From contig CAYMBJ010000143.1 in assembly GCA_964388665.1 (NCBI GenBank), positions 1-5,476 on the forward strand: a DNA stretch of 5,476 nt. The letters are read 5' to 3'. The notes beneath the pieces are model-generated. The model made no database searches and had not been told where the DNA came from. It was given only the letters and a program-made list of their open reading frames with translations. This document shows, piece by piece, positions 1-5,472 of this stretch (the first letter of the stretch is position 1; each line of letters begins with the position of its first letter). The translations under genes and the position numbers were made by a program. Origin of the DNA: CALCCV01 sp964388665. GTDB taxonomy: Bacteria; Bdellovibrionota; Bdellovibrionia; Bdellovibrionales; Bdellovibrionaceae.

Positions 1-6
1 CAAACC

Positions 7-24
7 GTCAGCTTGTTAGCTGAC
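7..24. repeat. Short perfect inverted repeat spanning the kinase stop codon
   Basis: Seven-base arms GTCAGCT and AGCTGAC flank a TGTT loop. On the minus strand the TAA stop of the histidine kinase lies inside the hairpin. No T-run follows before the window edge on the minus strand, so this is not a canonical intrinsic terminator as far as can be seen. It could be part of a terminator or of the end of a foreign segment, because it lies just past the point where the kinase stops resembling its family. Confidence 0.4.
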
Positions 25-1545
25 TCCTACGCGACAACTATCCTGAAATTTTCCGGAGTCGGGAATGCCTTCGCCCGTGTCCTGAACTTCGAGGGTTAAA
101 TAATTTCCAGGCTTGAGGCCAACTTTTAGAGCTTGAGGATCTGTCATTTGCGACTCGCTCAAGCGAACTGAAAGAGTTCCGCCTTGGTGCCTCATTGCAA
201 AACCAGCATTCGTCAAAAGATTGCATAGCATCTGATGAATTTTTGTTGAGTTTCCTAAGATCCAAGGAGAGGAGGCTGAGTTTAAGAATTCTATCTTCAC
301 GGCGGGTGGAGCTTGGGGTTGAATCAAAGCGATGGCATCTTGAGCAAGTTGAGGCAGATTTACCATTGAAGGCTCATCGAGCTCATGGCGAGTGTAGGTT
401 TGAATCTGACGGACAAGGTCGCGCCCACGGGAGCAGTAGTGCTTGCCACGTTCGATGGTTGTGTGAAAAGGGTGATGGGCATCGAGCGATCTGTCGAGTT
501 TCGTCAGAACTAGCACCAGCCCTTGAAGTATGTTGTTAAAATCATGAGCGATGCCACCAGCCAAAGTTCCTATAGCTTGCATTTTTTCGGATTGGCGCAA
601 TCTAATTTCAAGTTGTTTTCTTTCGGCATCAGGTCTTTCGCGCTGATTCACCTCGGCTACCAGTCTGCGATTGAGTTTCATCACCGACAAAAATCGCCAT
701 GTCACAAGGGAGGCCAGAAGAATCAGAAAAAAACCCCCGGTCATCCAAAGAAAAAGGGGATTTGCCCAAAAGGGCGGTTTGGTCCCAAACCACTTCGAGT
801 AGAGACTTCGGTATTGAGGGGTCGAAGTGAATTCCAGAGCTTCTTGATTGAGTCGGGCGGCCAAATCTGGATCACCCCGCCTAACGGCAATAGCTCTCTT
901 GATCTCTCTAATGGGCGGCAAAATCTCTTCAAGTCTGTGCTCGATCCCAGCTTGTCGCGCGTGGTAGTCGACCACAGTCTTAGGGTAGGTCAGGGCATCG
1001 GCTTGACCCGCTAGCAGCTGAAAAATAGCCTCCTCAATTCCACGCGCAATTCTGACGGAGGATTCTTTAAACTCCTCATGAGGTTTATTGGCGAGAGTAT
1101 TGCCTTCGATCACCAAAACAACCTTATCCTTTAAGTCTGCCCGAATGCGAATGTGATCATCGGTTCTTCGCTTGAAAATAGATAAAGTGTTGGTCTCGAG
1201 CGGCGTTGTAAAAAGTGCGTAGTGGATTCTTTCTTTAGTGATTCCCATATTGGGGACCACATCCACTCTTTGTTCCAAAATGGCCGAATGCACATCTTGC
1301 CAATTGTCAAAAACAACATACTTTGGCTGAACTCCCGCTTTTTTTGCGATCTCATCGAAGACCTCAATGGCAAAGCCAAAGGGCTTCTGATGGGCATCGA
1401 TCAGATAATGCGGTGGAAAATAGGCAGGCACCCCCACCCGGATGATTCTTGGTTCTTCTGGTTTGGCAATACTACGTACAAAAGGAGGTCCAACGAAGAG
1501 AGCGGCGAAGAACAGAATGCGAAAAACCAAATGAGACGTGCTCAT
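16..1545 (-). CDS. Sensor histidine kinase with periplasmic solute-binding sensor domain, C-terminally truncated (probable pseudogene)
   Basis: 509 aa. Residues 1-27 are a signal peptide or first membrane segment. Residues about 33-256 match the type-3 periplasmic solute-binding fold (start IIRVGVPAYFPP, then GFAIEVFDEIAKKAG and DVVPNMGITKERI), as in BvgS/EvgS-like sensors that bind small ligands. A membrane helix spans about 264-286, followed by a short coiled segment (290-320). The dimerisation/phosphoacceptor helix is GTLAGGIAHDFNNIL with H334. In the ATPase domain the N-box (NLLTNAGFAM, 442-451) and the first glycine box (DTGEGI, 489-494) are present. The protein then ends within 15 residues. 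The F-box and second glycine box (the usual GTGLGL) are absent, about 60 residues short, and any receiver domain is missing too. All three minus-strand frames hit stops before the edge, so one indel does not explain the loss. ATP binding and autophosphorylation are probably lost; the sensing half looks intact. The start overlaps the stop of the small upstream gene (ATGA), suggesting translational coupling; a Shine-Dalgarno is otherwise weak. The domain calls are firm; pseudogene status is inferred. Confidence 0.88.
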   Translation of the reverse strand: MSTSHLVFRILFFAALFVGPPFVRSIAKPEEPRIIRVGVPAYFPPHYLIDAHQKPFGFAIEVFDEIAKKAGVQPKYVVFDNWQDVHSAILEQRVDVVPNMGITKERIHYALFTTPLETNTLSIFKRRTDDHIRIRADLKDKVVLVIEGNTLANKPHEEFKESSVRIARGIEEAIFQLLAGQADALTYPKTVVDYHARQAGIEHRLEEILPPIREIKRAIAVRRGDPDLAARLNQEALEFTSTPQYRSLYSKWFGTKPPFWANPLFLWMTGGFFLILLASLVTWRFLSVMKLNRRLVAEVNQRERPDAERKQLEIRLRQSEKMQAIGTLAGGIAHDFNNILQGLVLVLTKLDRSLDAHHPFHTTIERGKHYCSRGRDLVRQIQTYTRHELDEPSMVNLPQLAQDAIALIQPQAPPAVKIEFLNSASSPWILGNSTKIHQMLCNLLTNAGFAMRHQGGTLSVRLSESQMTDPQALKVGLKPGNYLTLEVQDTGEGIPDSGKFQDSCRVGVS

Positions 1546-1703
1546 GGATAGGATTTCTCGCTATTAAACTCACGTTTGGCCCATTCCTTGTTGACGGGCT
1601 CTTCAGGAATCTTGGCTGGCTTTTTTTGACTCAGTATGGGTTCGCAACAATCAGCAACTGGTTTATCTGATTGGCAGTGGCACTCTGAAGCAGTCGGCTG
1701 CAC
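1542..1703 (-). CDS. Small cysteine-rich protein with SEC-C-like motif, coupled to the kinase
   Basis: About 53 codons; function not recognised. The chosen start is GTG at 1703-1701, because AAAGGA (1715-1710) sits six bases upstream. The in-frame ATG at 1709 would give 55 aa but abuts the Shine-Dalgarno. An in-frame TGA closes the frame just before it. The visible motif is ECHCQSDKPVADCCEPIL, which resembles the CxCGSGKxxxxCC zinc-binding SEC-C motif of SecA tails and the YchJ family, but with Q in place of the usual first glycine. The rest is charged and proline-rich (KKPAKIPEEP, then KEWAKREF) with no signal peptide, so it is likely cytoplasmic. The stop TGA overlaps the kinase ATG by four bases (ATGA), a typical operon junction and the best evidence that this frame is real. 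It overlaps the end of the 125-codon upstream frame, so it could instead be the displaced C-terminus of that gene. Confidence 0.5.
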   Translation of the reverse strand: MQPTASECHCQSDKPVADCCEPILSQKKPAKIPEEPVNKEWAKREFNSEKSYP

Positions 1704-2008
1704 GGGCATTCCTTTCTCTCATTAGATGACCCAGAGGGATCTTCACAGCGGCGGTGTGGCAAGGTTTGTCCTCTAGACTTGCAGAGTCCAGTTACGTTGT
1801 CAAAATGGACGAAGGAGTCAAGCTTGGGACAGTCTCTATGGTGCTCAAAGGTGCAGCTAGCGCAACATAATACTTTCCATGAAGCAAACTTTGTATCTCC
1901 AAATCTGGTGGGTTGTGGGCCGTGGGCTGCACTTAGCAATTTCAGTCGGTAATTTTTAATGCTTTTATATCCATAAGACATTTCCCGAATAGACCCTCGG
2001 GCCGACAT
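1631..2008 (-). CDS. Hypothetical cysteine/histidine-rich protein, possibly frameshifted
   Basis: 125 aa with no recognised family. The central part has a metal-site-like spacing of cysteines and histidines: VLCCASCTFEHHRDCPKLD, then GLCKSRGQTLPHRRCED, then ECPC. The first 35 residues are basic and there is no signal peptide or membrane helix. The ATG at 2008 has no Shine-Dalgarno. An internal ATG (codon 11, SYGYKS follows) is not better placed. The last 26 or so codons overlap the small SEC-C-like frame, which has better start and stop signals. The true product may therefore leave this frame near GAGAAAGGA (about 1710-1718) by a -1 shift, giving one longer Cys-rich protein that ends at 1542. 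Alternatively the frame may be spurious. It would lie in the same transcription unit as the kinase. Confidence 0.38.
   Translation of the reverse strand: MSARGSIREMSYGYKSIKNYRLKLLSAAHGPQPTRFGDTKFASWKVLCCASCTFEHHRDCPKLDSFVHFDNVTGLCKSRGQTLPHRRCEDPSGSSNERKECPCSRLLQSATANQINQLLIVANPY
1710..1715 (-). promoter_or_regulatory. Ribosome binding site deciding the GTG start of the small Cys-rich gene
   Basis: AAAGGA on the minus strand, six bases upstream of GTG at 1703-1701. It is directly adjacent to the ATG at 1709, which is too close for that ATG to be the preferred start. Confidence 0.4.
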
Positions 2009-2222
2009 AAATTTAGTGAACAGGTACTAATATAAAAGGTGAAGGCTAAAGGTAAGATTCTAAAAAAAGGGCGAGATTTAGGTAGATCCAATTTGGGACG
2101 CCAGGCAGGAAAAGACAACTGATTTGATCTAAATTGAATCAACCATCCTAACAAGTAATTTTAAACTTAGATTTCTATTTAGAGCCAGACTTCTCTAACC
2201 GAATATATTACACGGAGGACGT
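2009..2222. other. Divergent intergenic region
   Basis: AT-rich spacer between the leftward Cys-rich/kinase genes and the rightward lipoprotein/fibre genes. No convincing coding frame is seen on either strand. A short minus-strand frame reaching in from 2154 overlaps the Cys-rich frame, and its codons and composition look like a shadow. The region should hold promoters for both directions; only weak matches can be pointed to. Confidence 0.6.
2134..2161 (+). promoter_or_regulatory. Weak candidate sigma-70-type promoter for the lipoprotein-fibre unit
   Basis: TTGAAT (2134-2139) and TAATTT (2156-2161) are separated by 16 bases, about 60 bases upstream of the lipoprotein start. Both boxes are imperfect, and in such AT-rich sequence a match of this quality can occur by chance. 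A closer TATATT (2204-2209) is too near the Shine-Dalgarno to serve a normal leader. Confidence 0.25.
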
Positions 2223-2945
2223 ATGCAGAACATTCTTATGCAAATCAAAGTGCCATCAATGTTTATACGATTGCCTCATTTCTTTTGCGTGAGTATTTTA
2301 ATTTTTGCAGTTTCTTGTACGCGTAGCCCCTCACAAAAAGATTCCCAATTTAGCATCACTCTTCCTCCGGATCCTAATGTGAGCGTGCAGTCAGTGAGCG
2401 CAACCGCTGTACAGCCATCGCGATTTTGTTATATTGTGCAAATTCGAGGCGATGGATTGGCAACAAACGAAAAGGACTGCTACCCCCGTGCTGGTGTAAC
2501 GACTGAGCCAAGTCCACCGCTATCCACAATTCAGATGGAAGTGGCCCGCGGCACAGGGCGCACAGTGGAATTGTTTGGCTATATACTGCGAGAAAGCGAA
2601 ACTTGCCAATCGGCGCCAAGAGCTTGGCACAGCCTTCCATTGAATCGATTGTTTTTGATGGGCAAGGTTGAAAACGTCGATACAAATCGCGACGAAGTCA
2701 CGGTCAATCTCGCCATCGGGTTTCCGGGACTACAAAATCATATCGGCATTTCACAGCAAGTGGATCCAAGTTGCTATGCAAGTCTACCGCCTATTGAAAT
2801 TGGAGAAGACCCTAACACTCCAACGCCAGTCATGAGCGGATCTACATACAGTTTAAGGGCTCAATCTCAAAGTATAGGAACTGCCAATATACTCAAAGGT
2901 AGCCATTATCAAATCAGACAAGGAGCGATCGATGTTGCACGTTAG
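2223..2945 (+). CDS. Exported lipoprotein, cysteine-paired, partner of the downstream fibre protein
   Basis: 240 aa, no named family recognised. The start is supported by GGAGG (2214-2218) four bases upstream. Residues 1-31 form a lipoprotein signal peptide with a hydrophobic stretch (FFCVSILIFAVSC) ending at the lipidation cysteine C32. The lipobox AVSC has alanine rather than leucine at -3, acceptable but not ideal. Residue +2 is T, not D, so outer-membrane sorting by Lol is expected. The mature part has four further cysteines (C69, C86, C128, C184), enough for two disulfides. It is predicted mostly beta-strand, with segments such as TIQMEVARGTGRTVELFGYIL and LMGKVENVDTNRDEVTVNLAIG; residues 35-66 look like a flexible linker. 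It overlaps the fibre gene by 14 bases, so the two are probably translated together. An anchoring, assembly or surface-presentation role for the fibre is inferred from this pairing, not shown by sequence. Confidence 0.82.
   Translation: MQNILMQIKVPSMFIRLPHFFCVSILIFAVSCTRSPSQKDSQFSITLPPDPNVSVQSVSATAVQPSRFCYIVQIRGDGLATNEKDCYPRAGVTTEPSPPLSTIQMEVARGTGRTVELFGYILRESETCQSAPRAWHSLPLNRLFLMGKVENVDTNRDEVTVNLAIGFPGLQNHIGISQQVDPSCYASLPPIEIGEDPNTPTPVMSGSTYSLRAQSQSIGTANILKGSHYQIRQGAIDVAR
2920..2925 (+). promoter_or_regulatory. Ribosome binding site for the fibre gene, inside the lipoprotein gene
   Basis: AAGGAG lies six bases before ATG 2932, within the last codons of the lipoprotein gene. It supports ATG 2932 over the in-frame ATG at 2959, whose nearest purine run (AGAGGAAAG) is more distant. 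Confidence 0.6.
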
Positions 2946-5184
2946 AGGAAAGCAATTGATGAATTCTTTAGTCCCAACAATTCTTTTCGCCGCATGGTTA
3001 TGGGCTCCATTTGCCGCAGCAAACACTCCTGAGACCTTTTCATTTCAAGGGGTCCTTTCAGATTCCACCGGCGCGCCGAGTGGAGACCGAGTAAAATTTA
3101 AACTACAGATTTTAGCACCCAACGGTTGTCTTCTTTACGAAGAAGAAACTGGTTTTATTGAGCTCGCCAATAGTGAAGGCCGTTTTAGCGTCTCGGTTGG
3201 CTCTCCAGTCGTATCATCGAAGCGAACCGCGAATGATCCAAAGTTAGCCATGCGTAACGTATACAACAACAATCCACTGCTGCAGCGGCCGGCCGCTGCC
3301 AATTGTCCTAATGGGTACTCGCCGGCCAGTGGCGACCGTCGCAAATTGCGGGTCACAGTAATAGGGCCCTCCGGCAACGACGTTCTCTCTCCTGATCAAA
3401 CTTTGGAAGCTTCGCCTTTTGCGATCACAGCACAGACCCTTCAGGGCAAAGAACCTGGAGATTTTGTGCAGATTTCAAATTCAATCACTCAGTCGATCAT
3501 AAACGATTTAGCGGCTGGAAGTTCTAATCTATATTTGCGTGCGGACGGATCAAATCTAACTAGCGCTCTCTCAGCAAATAGCCAGAGAGTTATCAATGTG
3601 GCAGCGCCAAGCGCCGGCACTGATGCCGTCAATAAAAACTATGCGGATGCCCGCATGGCTGGGCGTGAAGTGGATTCGGCGGTTCCAAGCAATGGTCAGG
3701 TCTTGGTTTGGAATGCAGGTTCTTCAAAATGGGTGGCATCTTCACCAACCGACGCAAGCGTTCAACCTCATGCTCGTGCGACCAATCCCGGTTGCACGGC
3801 CAGCGAGGCCAGTCGCTGGAATGGCAGTGCCTGGTCTTGCCTCAGCCTTACTGGTGGGGGAGGGGGCGGCGCAGGAGGAGGAGCCGTGTCCTATACTACG
3901 GCTACCGGAAACATCGTGCTAAGTTCCACAGGCACAAAAATCAATGACTTCCGTTTTACAGAAGGTGGAACCGTAACCCTACCCGACGCGACCACCTTAG
4001 CCACAGGTGGATCTCATTTCACACTTATGAATTCCACCAGTGATCCTTTACCCATCTTAAACTCTAACGGCATGTTCCTGAACGCAGTCAACTCAGGAGC
4101 ATCAACTGATGTGTTTTTGTTCAACAATGGCACTGTGGGTGGCGATTGGCGCTTTAGCAACAATGGAGCCAACTTTGGAATATCCCGCTATGCCATTGAT
4201 TCCGGGTTTTCAGAGAAAGCTCAATATGTTTTATTTGATTACCTTTCATCATCAAAGTTTTTGGTCGTCGCCGCATTGGGTGCACCAGACAATAAAATCA
4301 CCGCAAGGATTGCCGATATAAATACCTCCACCGAAACGGTGCATACCTGGGGCGGGCAGATCGATGTAGCATCTAGTACAAATTCATTGCAGTGGGCTCG
4401 AGTGCTATCTCCGACTCAGGCGCTTGTGATGGATAACAGCAATATACATCTTCTCACTCTCAATAGTGGCTCCAATTCTGTATCCCTTGCATCGACCACG
4501 GCATCCGGCGGCAGTTGCAATGGTGGTCGAGCCATTAATGGGGCCTACTACTGCTGGAGTGGGCAAAACATCTATAAATATTCAATTTCTGGAACGACGG
4601 TGACTCAGTCTTCCGTGTACGTTGGTTTTGATATTGTTTCACTTGAGGGATTTCCTACGACAAACTACGCATTCGTGCTTGGTCAATACAACAATGGCAG
4701 CGGCTATGAAGTAAAAACCCAAGCACTTGATTTGACCACAATGACAATGCAAGGCACCCCAGGTACCATCAATACCACCTCCTATTCAAGCATGAATACA
4801 AACAACCTTTGGAATCGTCCCACTTTTCCCCTTTCGTCAACTGCAGTTATCTCAGCGGTAAAGACCGGCGAATCCGTAGTTAGAATCTATAAATTCACTG
4901 CTGATGGAGGATATAATTTAACCAATACGCCAGGGCCTGAATTGACTACTGGCTATATGAACTATATGTATTACTTCGAATACCTAAACTCAAACCTCTA
5001 CCTTTTAACACAAGGAATGAATGGCGATATGCTTCGATATTCCATCACAAATCCAAGCACCATGACTTTAGGCGCGTCTTCAAAATCCGCTCATTGCCAA
5101 ACCTATAGGTACGGTTTGGGCAAGTGCCTGGATATCACCACTAGAAATTCAAAACCTGCCGTGCGCTTTGAGATTGGCCTGTAA
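2932..5184 (+). CDS. Large secreted tail-fibre/adhesin-like protein with glycine hinge and beta-rich C-terminal tip
   Basis: 750 aa. A Sec signal peptide covers residues 1-30 (basic n-region, cleavage after APFAAA). Residues about 31-92 form a beta domain of the type TFSFQGVLSDSTGAPSGD to FSVSVGSP, frequent at the N-terminus of secreted Bdellovibrionota proteins; C66 and C125 could pair. Residues 224-240 (AAPSAGTDAVNKNYADA) recall the DAxNKxYVD element of phage and Bdellovibrio tail-fibre proteins, followed by GQVLVWNAGSSKWV (255-268) and a second W-N-G-W unit (295-303). G308-G317 is a poly-glycine hinge. Residues 326-408 resemble a tail-fibre module (TVTLPDATTLATGG, then NNGTVGGDWRF). Residues about 416-750 are Gly/Ser/Thr/Asn-rich and alternate short strands with turns, suggesting a beta-propeller or similar tip, with likely disulfides C529-C541 and C722-C732. 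There is no C-terminal beta-barrel anchor, YadA-like anchor or peptidase-S74 chaperone motif. Probable role: surface or secreted adhesive fibre. The mosaic layout resembles the mosaic adhesive trimer proteins of Bdellovibrio; trimerisation and ligand are unknown. Confidence 0.85.
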   Translation: MLHVRGKQLMNSLVPTILFAAWLWAPFAAANTPETFSFQGVLSDSTGAPSGDRVKFKLQILAPNGCLLYEEETGFIELANSEGRFSVSVGSPVVSSKRTANDPKLAMRNVYNNNPLLQRPAAANCPNGYSPASGDRRKLRVTVIGPSGNDVLSPDQTLEASPFAITAQTLQGKEPGDFVQISNSITQSIINDLAAGSSNLYLRADGSNLTSALSANSQRVINVAAPSAGTDAVNKNYADARMAGREVDSAVPSNGQVLVWNAGSSKWVASSPTDASVQPHARATNPGCTASEASRWNGSAWSCLSLTGGGGGGAGGGAVSYTTATGNIVLSSTGTKINDFRFTEGGTVTLPDATTLATGGSHFTLMNSTSDPLPILNSNGMFLNAVNSGASTDVFLFNNGTVGGDWRFSNNGANFGISRYAIDSGFSEKAQYVLFDYLSSSKFLVVAALGAPDNKITARIADINTSTETVHTWGGQIDVASSTNSLQWARVLSPTQALVMDNSNIHLLTLNSGSNSVSLASTTASGGSCNGGRAINGAYYCWSGQNIYKYSISGTTVTQSSVYVGFDIVSLEGFPTTNYAFVLGQYNNGSGYEVKTQALDLTTMTMQGTPGTINTTSYSSMNTNNLWNRPTFPLSSTAVISAVKTGESVVRIYKFTADGGYNLTNTPGPELTTGYMNYMYYFEYLNSNLYLLTQGMNGDMLRYSITNPSTMTLGASSKSAHCQTYRYGLGKCLDITTRNSKPAVRFEIGL

Positions 5185-5322
5185 TTGTAAGACTTAAATG
5201 TTCTCTACAAAGAAATGAGTATGGAGCTTGAGGATAGAAAATAGAAAGCCGATATTTAGGCCTGTTGCAAGCAGCCATAATTGTGGCCCAATTTTAGGGG
5301 CGGCGCGACCAGGTCTAGACTG

Positions 5323-5353
5323 ATTTCATGTGGCTCTCGAGCCAGACTGAAAT
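5323..5353. repeat. Imperfect hairpin
   Basis: Outer arms ATTTCA and TGAAAT (6 bp) surround an inner GGCT-CTCG-AGCC hairpin, separated by a small internal loop (TGT against AGAC). It lies six bases before the larger inverted repeat and may fold together with it. No T-tract follows. Confidence 0.4.
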
Positions 5354-5358
5354 GCCTT

Positions 5359-5411
5359 CGATGGAGAGTTTTTCTTTGATTACTTTTTCAATCAAAAAGG
5401 ACTCTCCATCG
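5359..5411. repeat. Long inverted repeat, candidate transcription terminator or structured RNA element
   Basis: Outer arms of 11 bp are perfect (CGATGGAGAGT at 5359-5369, ACTCTCCATCG at 5401-5411). Inside, TTTGATT and AATCAAA add 7 bp, joined by a T-rich/purine stretch that allows A-U and G-U pairs, with a loop of about eight bases rich in T. The predicted fold is one extended stem. Neither side is followed by a run of T, so it does not fit a canonical rho-independent terminator. It lies about 175 bases past the fibre stop codon and could end that transcript by another route or protect its 3' end. Confidence 0.6.
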
Positions 5412-5452
5412 TCAGGATTAACAACTAACAGGCTCCTGAAAAACTCATAATT

Positions 5453-5472
5453 TTTTGATTTTTAAATCAAAA
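5453..5472. repeat. AT-rich palindrome at the window edge
   Basis: Arms TTTTGATTT and AAATCAAAA (9 bp) are separated by two T bases. On either strand a short A/T run borders the stem, but the stem has only one G-C pair per arm, so it is a weak hairpin. It shares the GATT/AATC core with the inner stem of the larger repeat nearby. Confidence 0.35.

Larger units (their letters stand above)
5315..5461 (-). other. 48-codon open frame without a usable start codon (possible gene remnant)
   Basis: Between an in-frame TAA (5464-5462) and TAG (5317-5315) the minus strand reads 48 sense codons with no ATG, GTG or TTG near its beginning; the only ATG is five codons before the stop. The translation looks protein-like (SLLVVNPDDGESF, then EKVIKEKLSIEGISVWLESH). 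A short ATG frame (MSFSGAC) starts at 5449 in the neighbouring frame, preceding SLLVV, so an indel joining the two is conceivable. Much of the frame is inside the large inverted repeat, which constrains composition and can mimic coding. No family recognised. Confidence 0.18.

Noticed and set aside
7..24. Possible integron attC-type site because of GTTAGC near a hairpin
   Set aside because: The bases after GTT do not fit the GTTRRRY core, and no partner core site is visible in the window.
195..1014. Plus-strand frames of 114 and 163 codons opposite the kinase
   Set aside because: They lie antisense to a clear multi-domain kinase, have no recognisable domains and read as low-complexity shadow translations.
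1222..1670. Plus-strand frames of 109 and 73 codons across the kinase start
   Set aside because: Antisense to the kinase sensor domain and its upstream small gene; no family features or convincing ribosome binding site.
1794..1932. Third minus-strand frame with a GTG start (about 45 codons, containing KYYVALAAPL)
   Set aside because: It is short, has no ribosome binding site and competes with the more structured Cys/His-rich frame; a stop ends it without context.
2029..2034. TATATT on the minus strand as a -10 box for the leftward genes
   Set aside because: No acceptable -35 box at the right distance (TCTTAC), so it is too weak to list as a promoter.
1942..2154. Minus-strand 70-codon frame in the divergent spacer
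   Set aside because: No Shine-Dalgarno, no domain, ends inside the Cys-rich frame, and its composition fits a non-coding AT-rich spacer.
3596..4321. Plus-strand frames of 108, 79 and 70 codons inside the fibre gene
   Set aside because: Shadows of the 750-codon gene in other frames, with no independent start signals.
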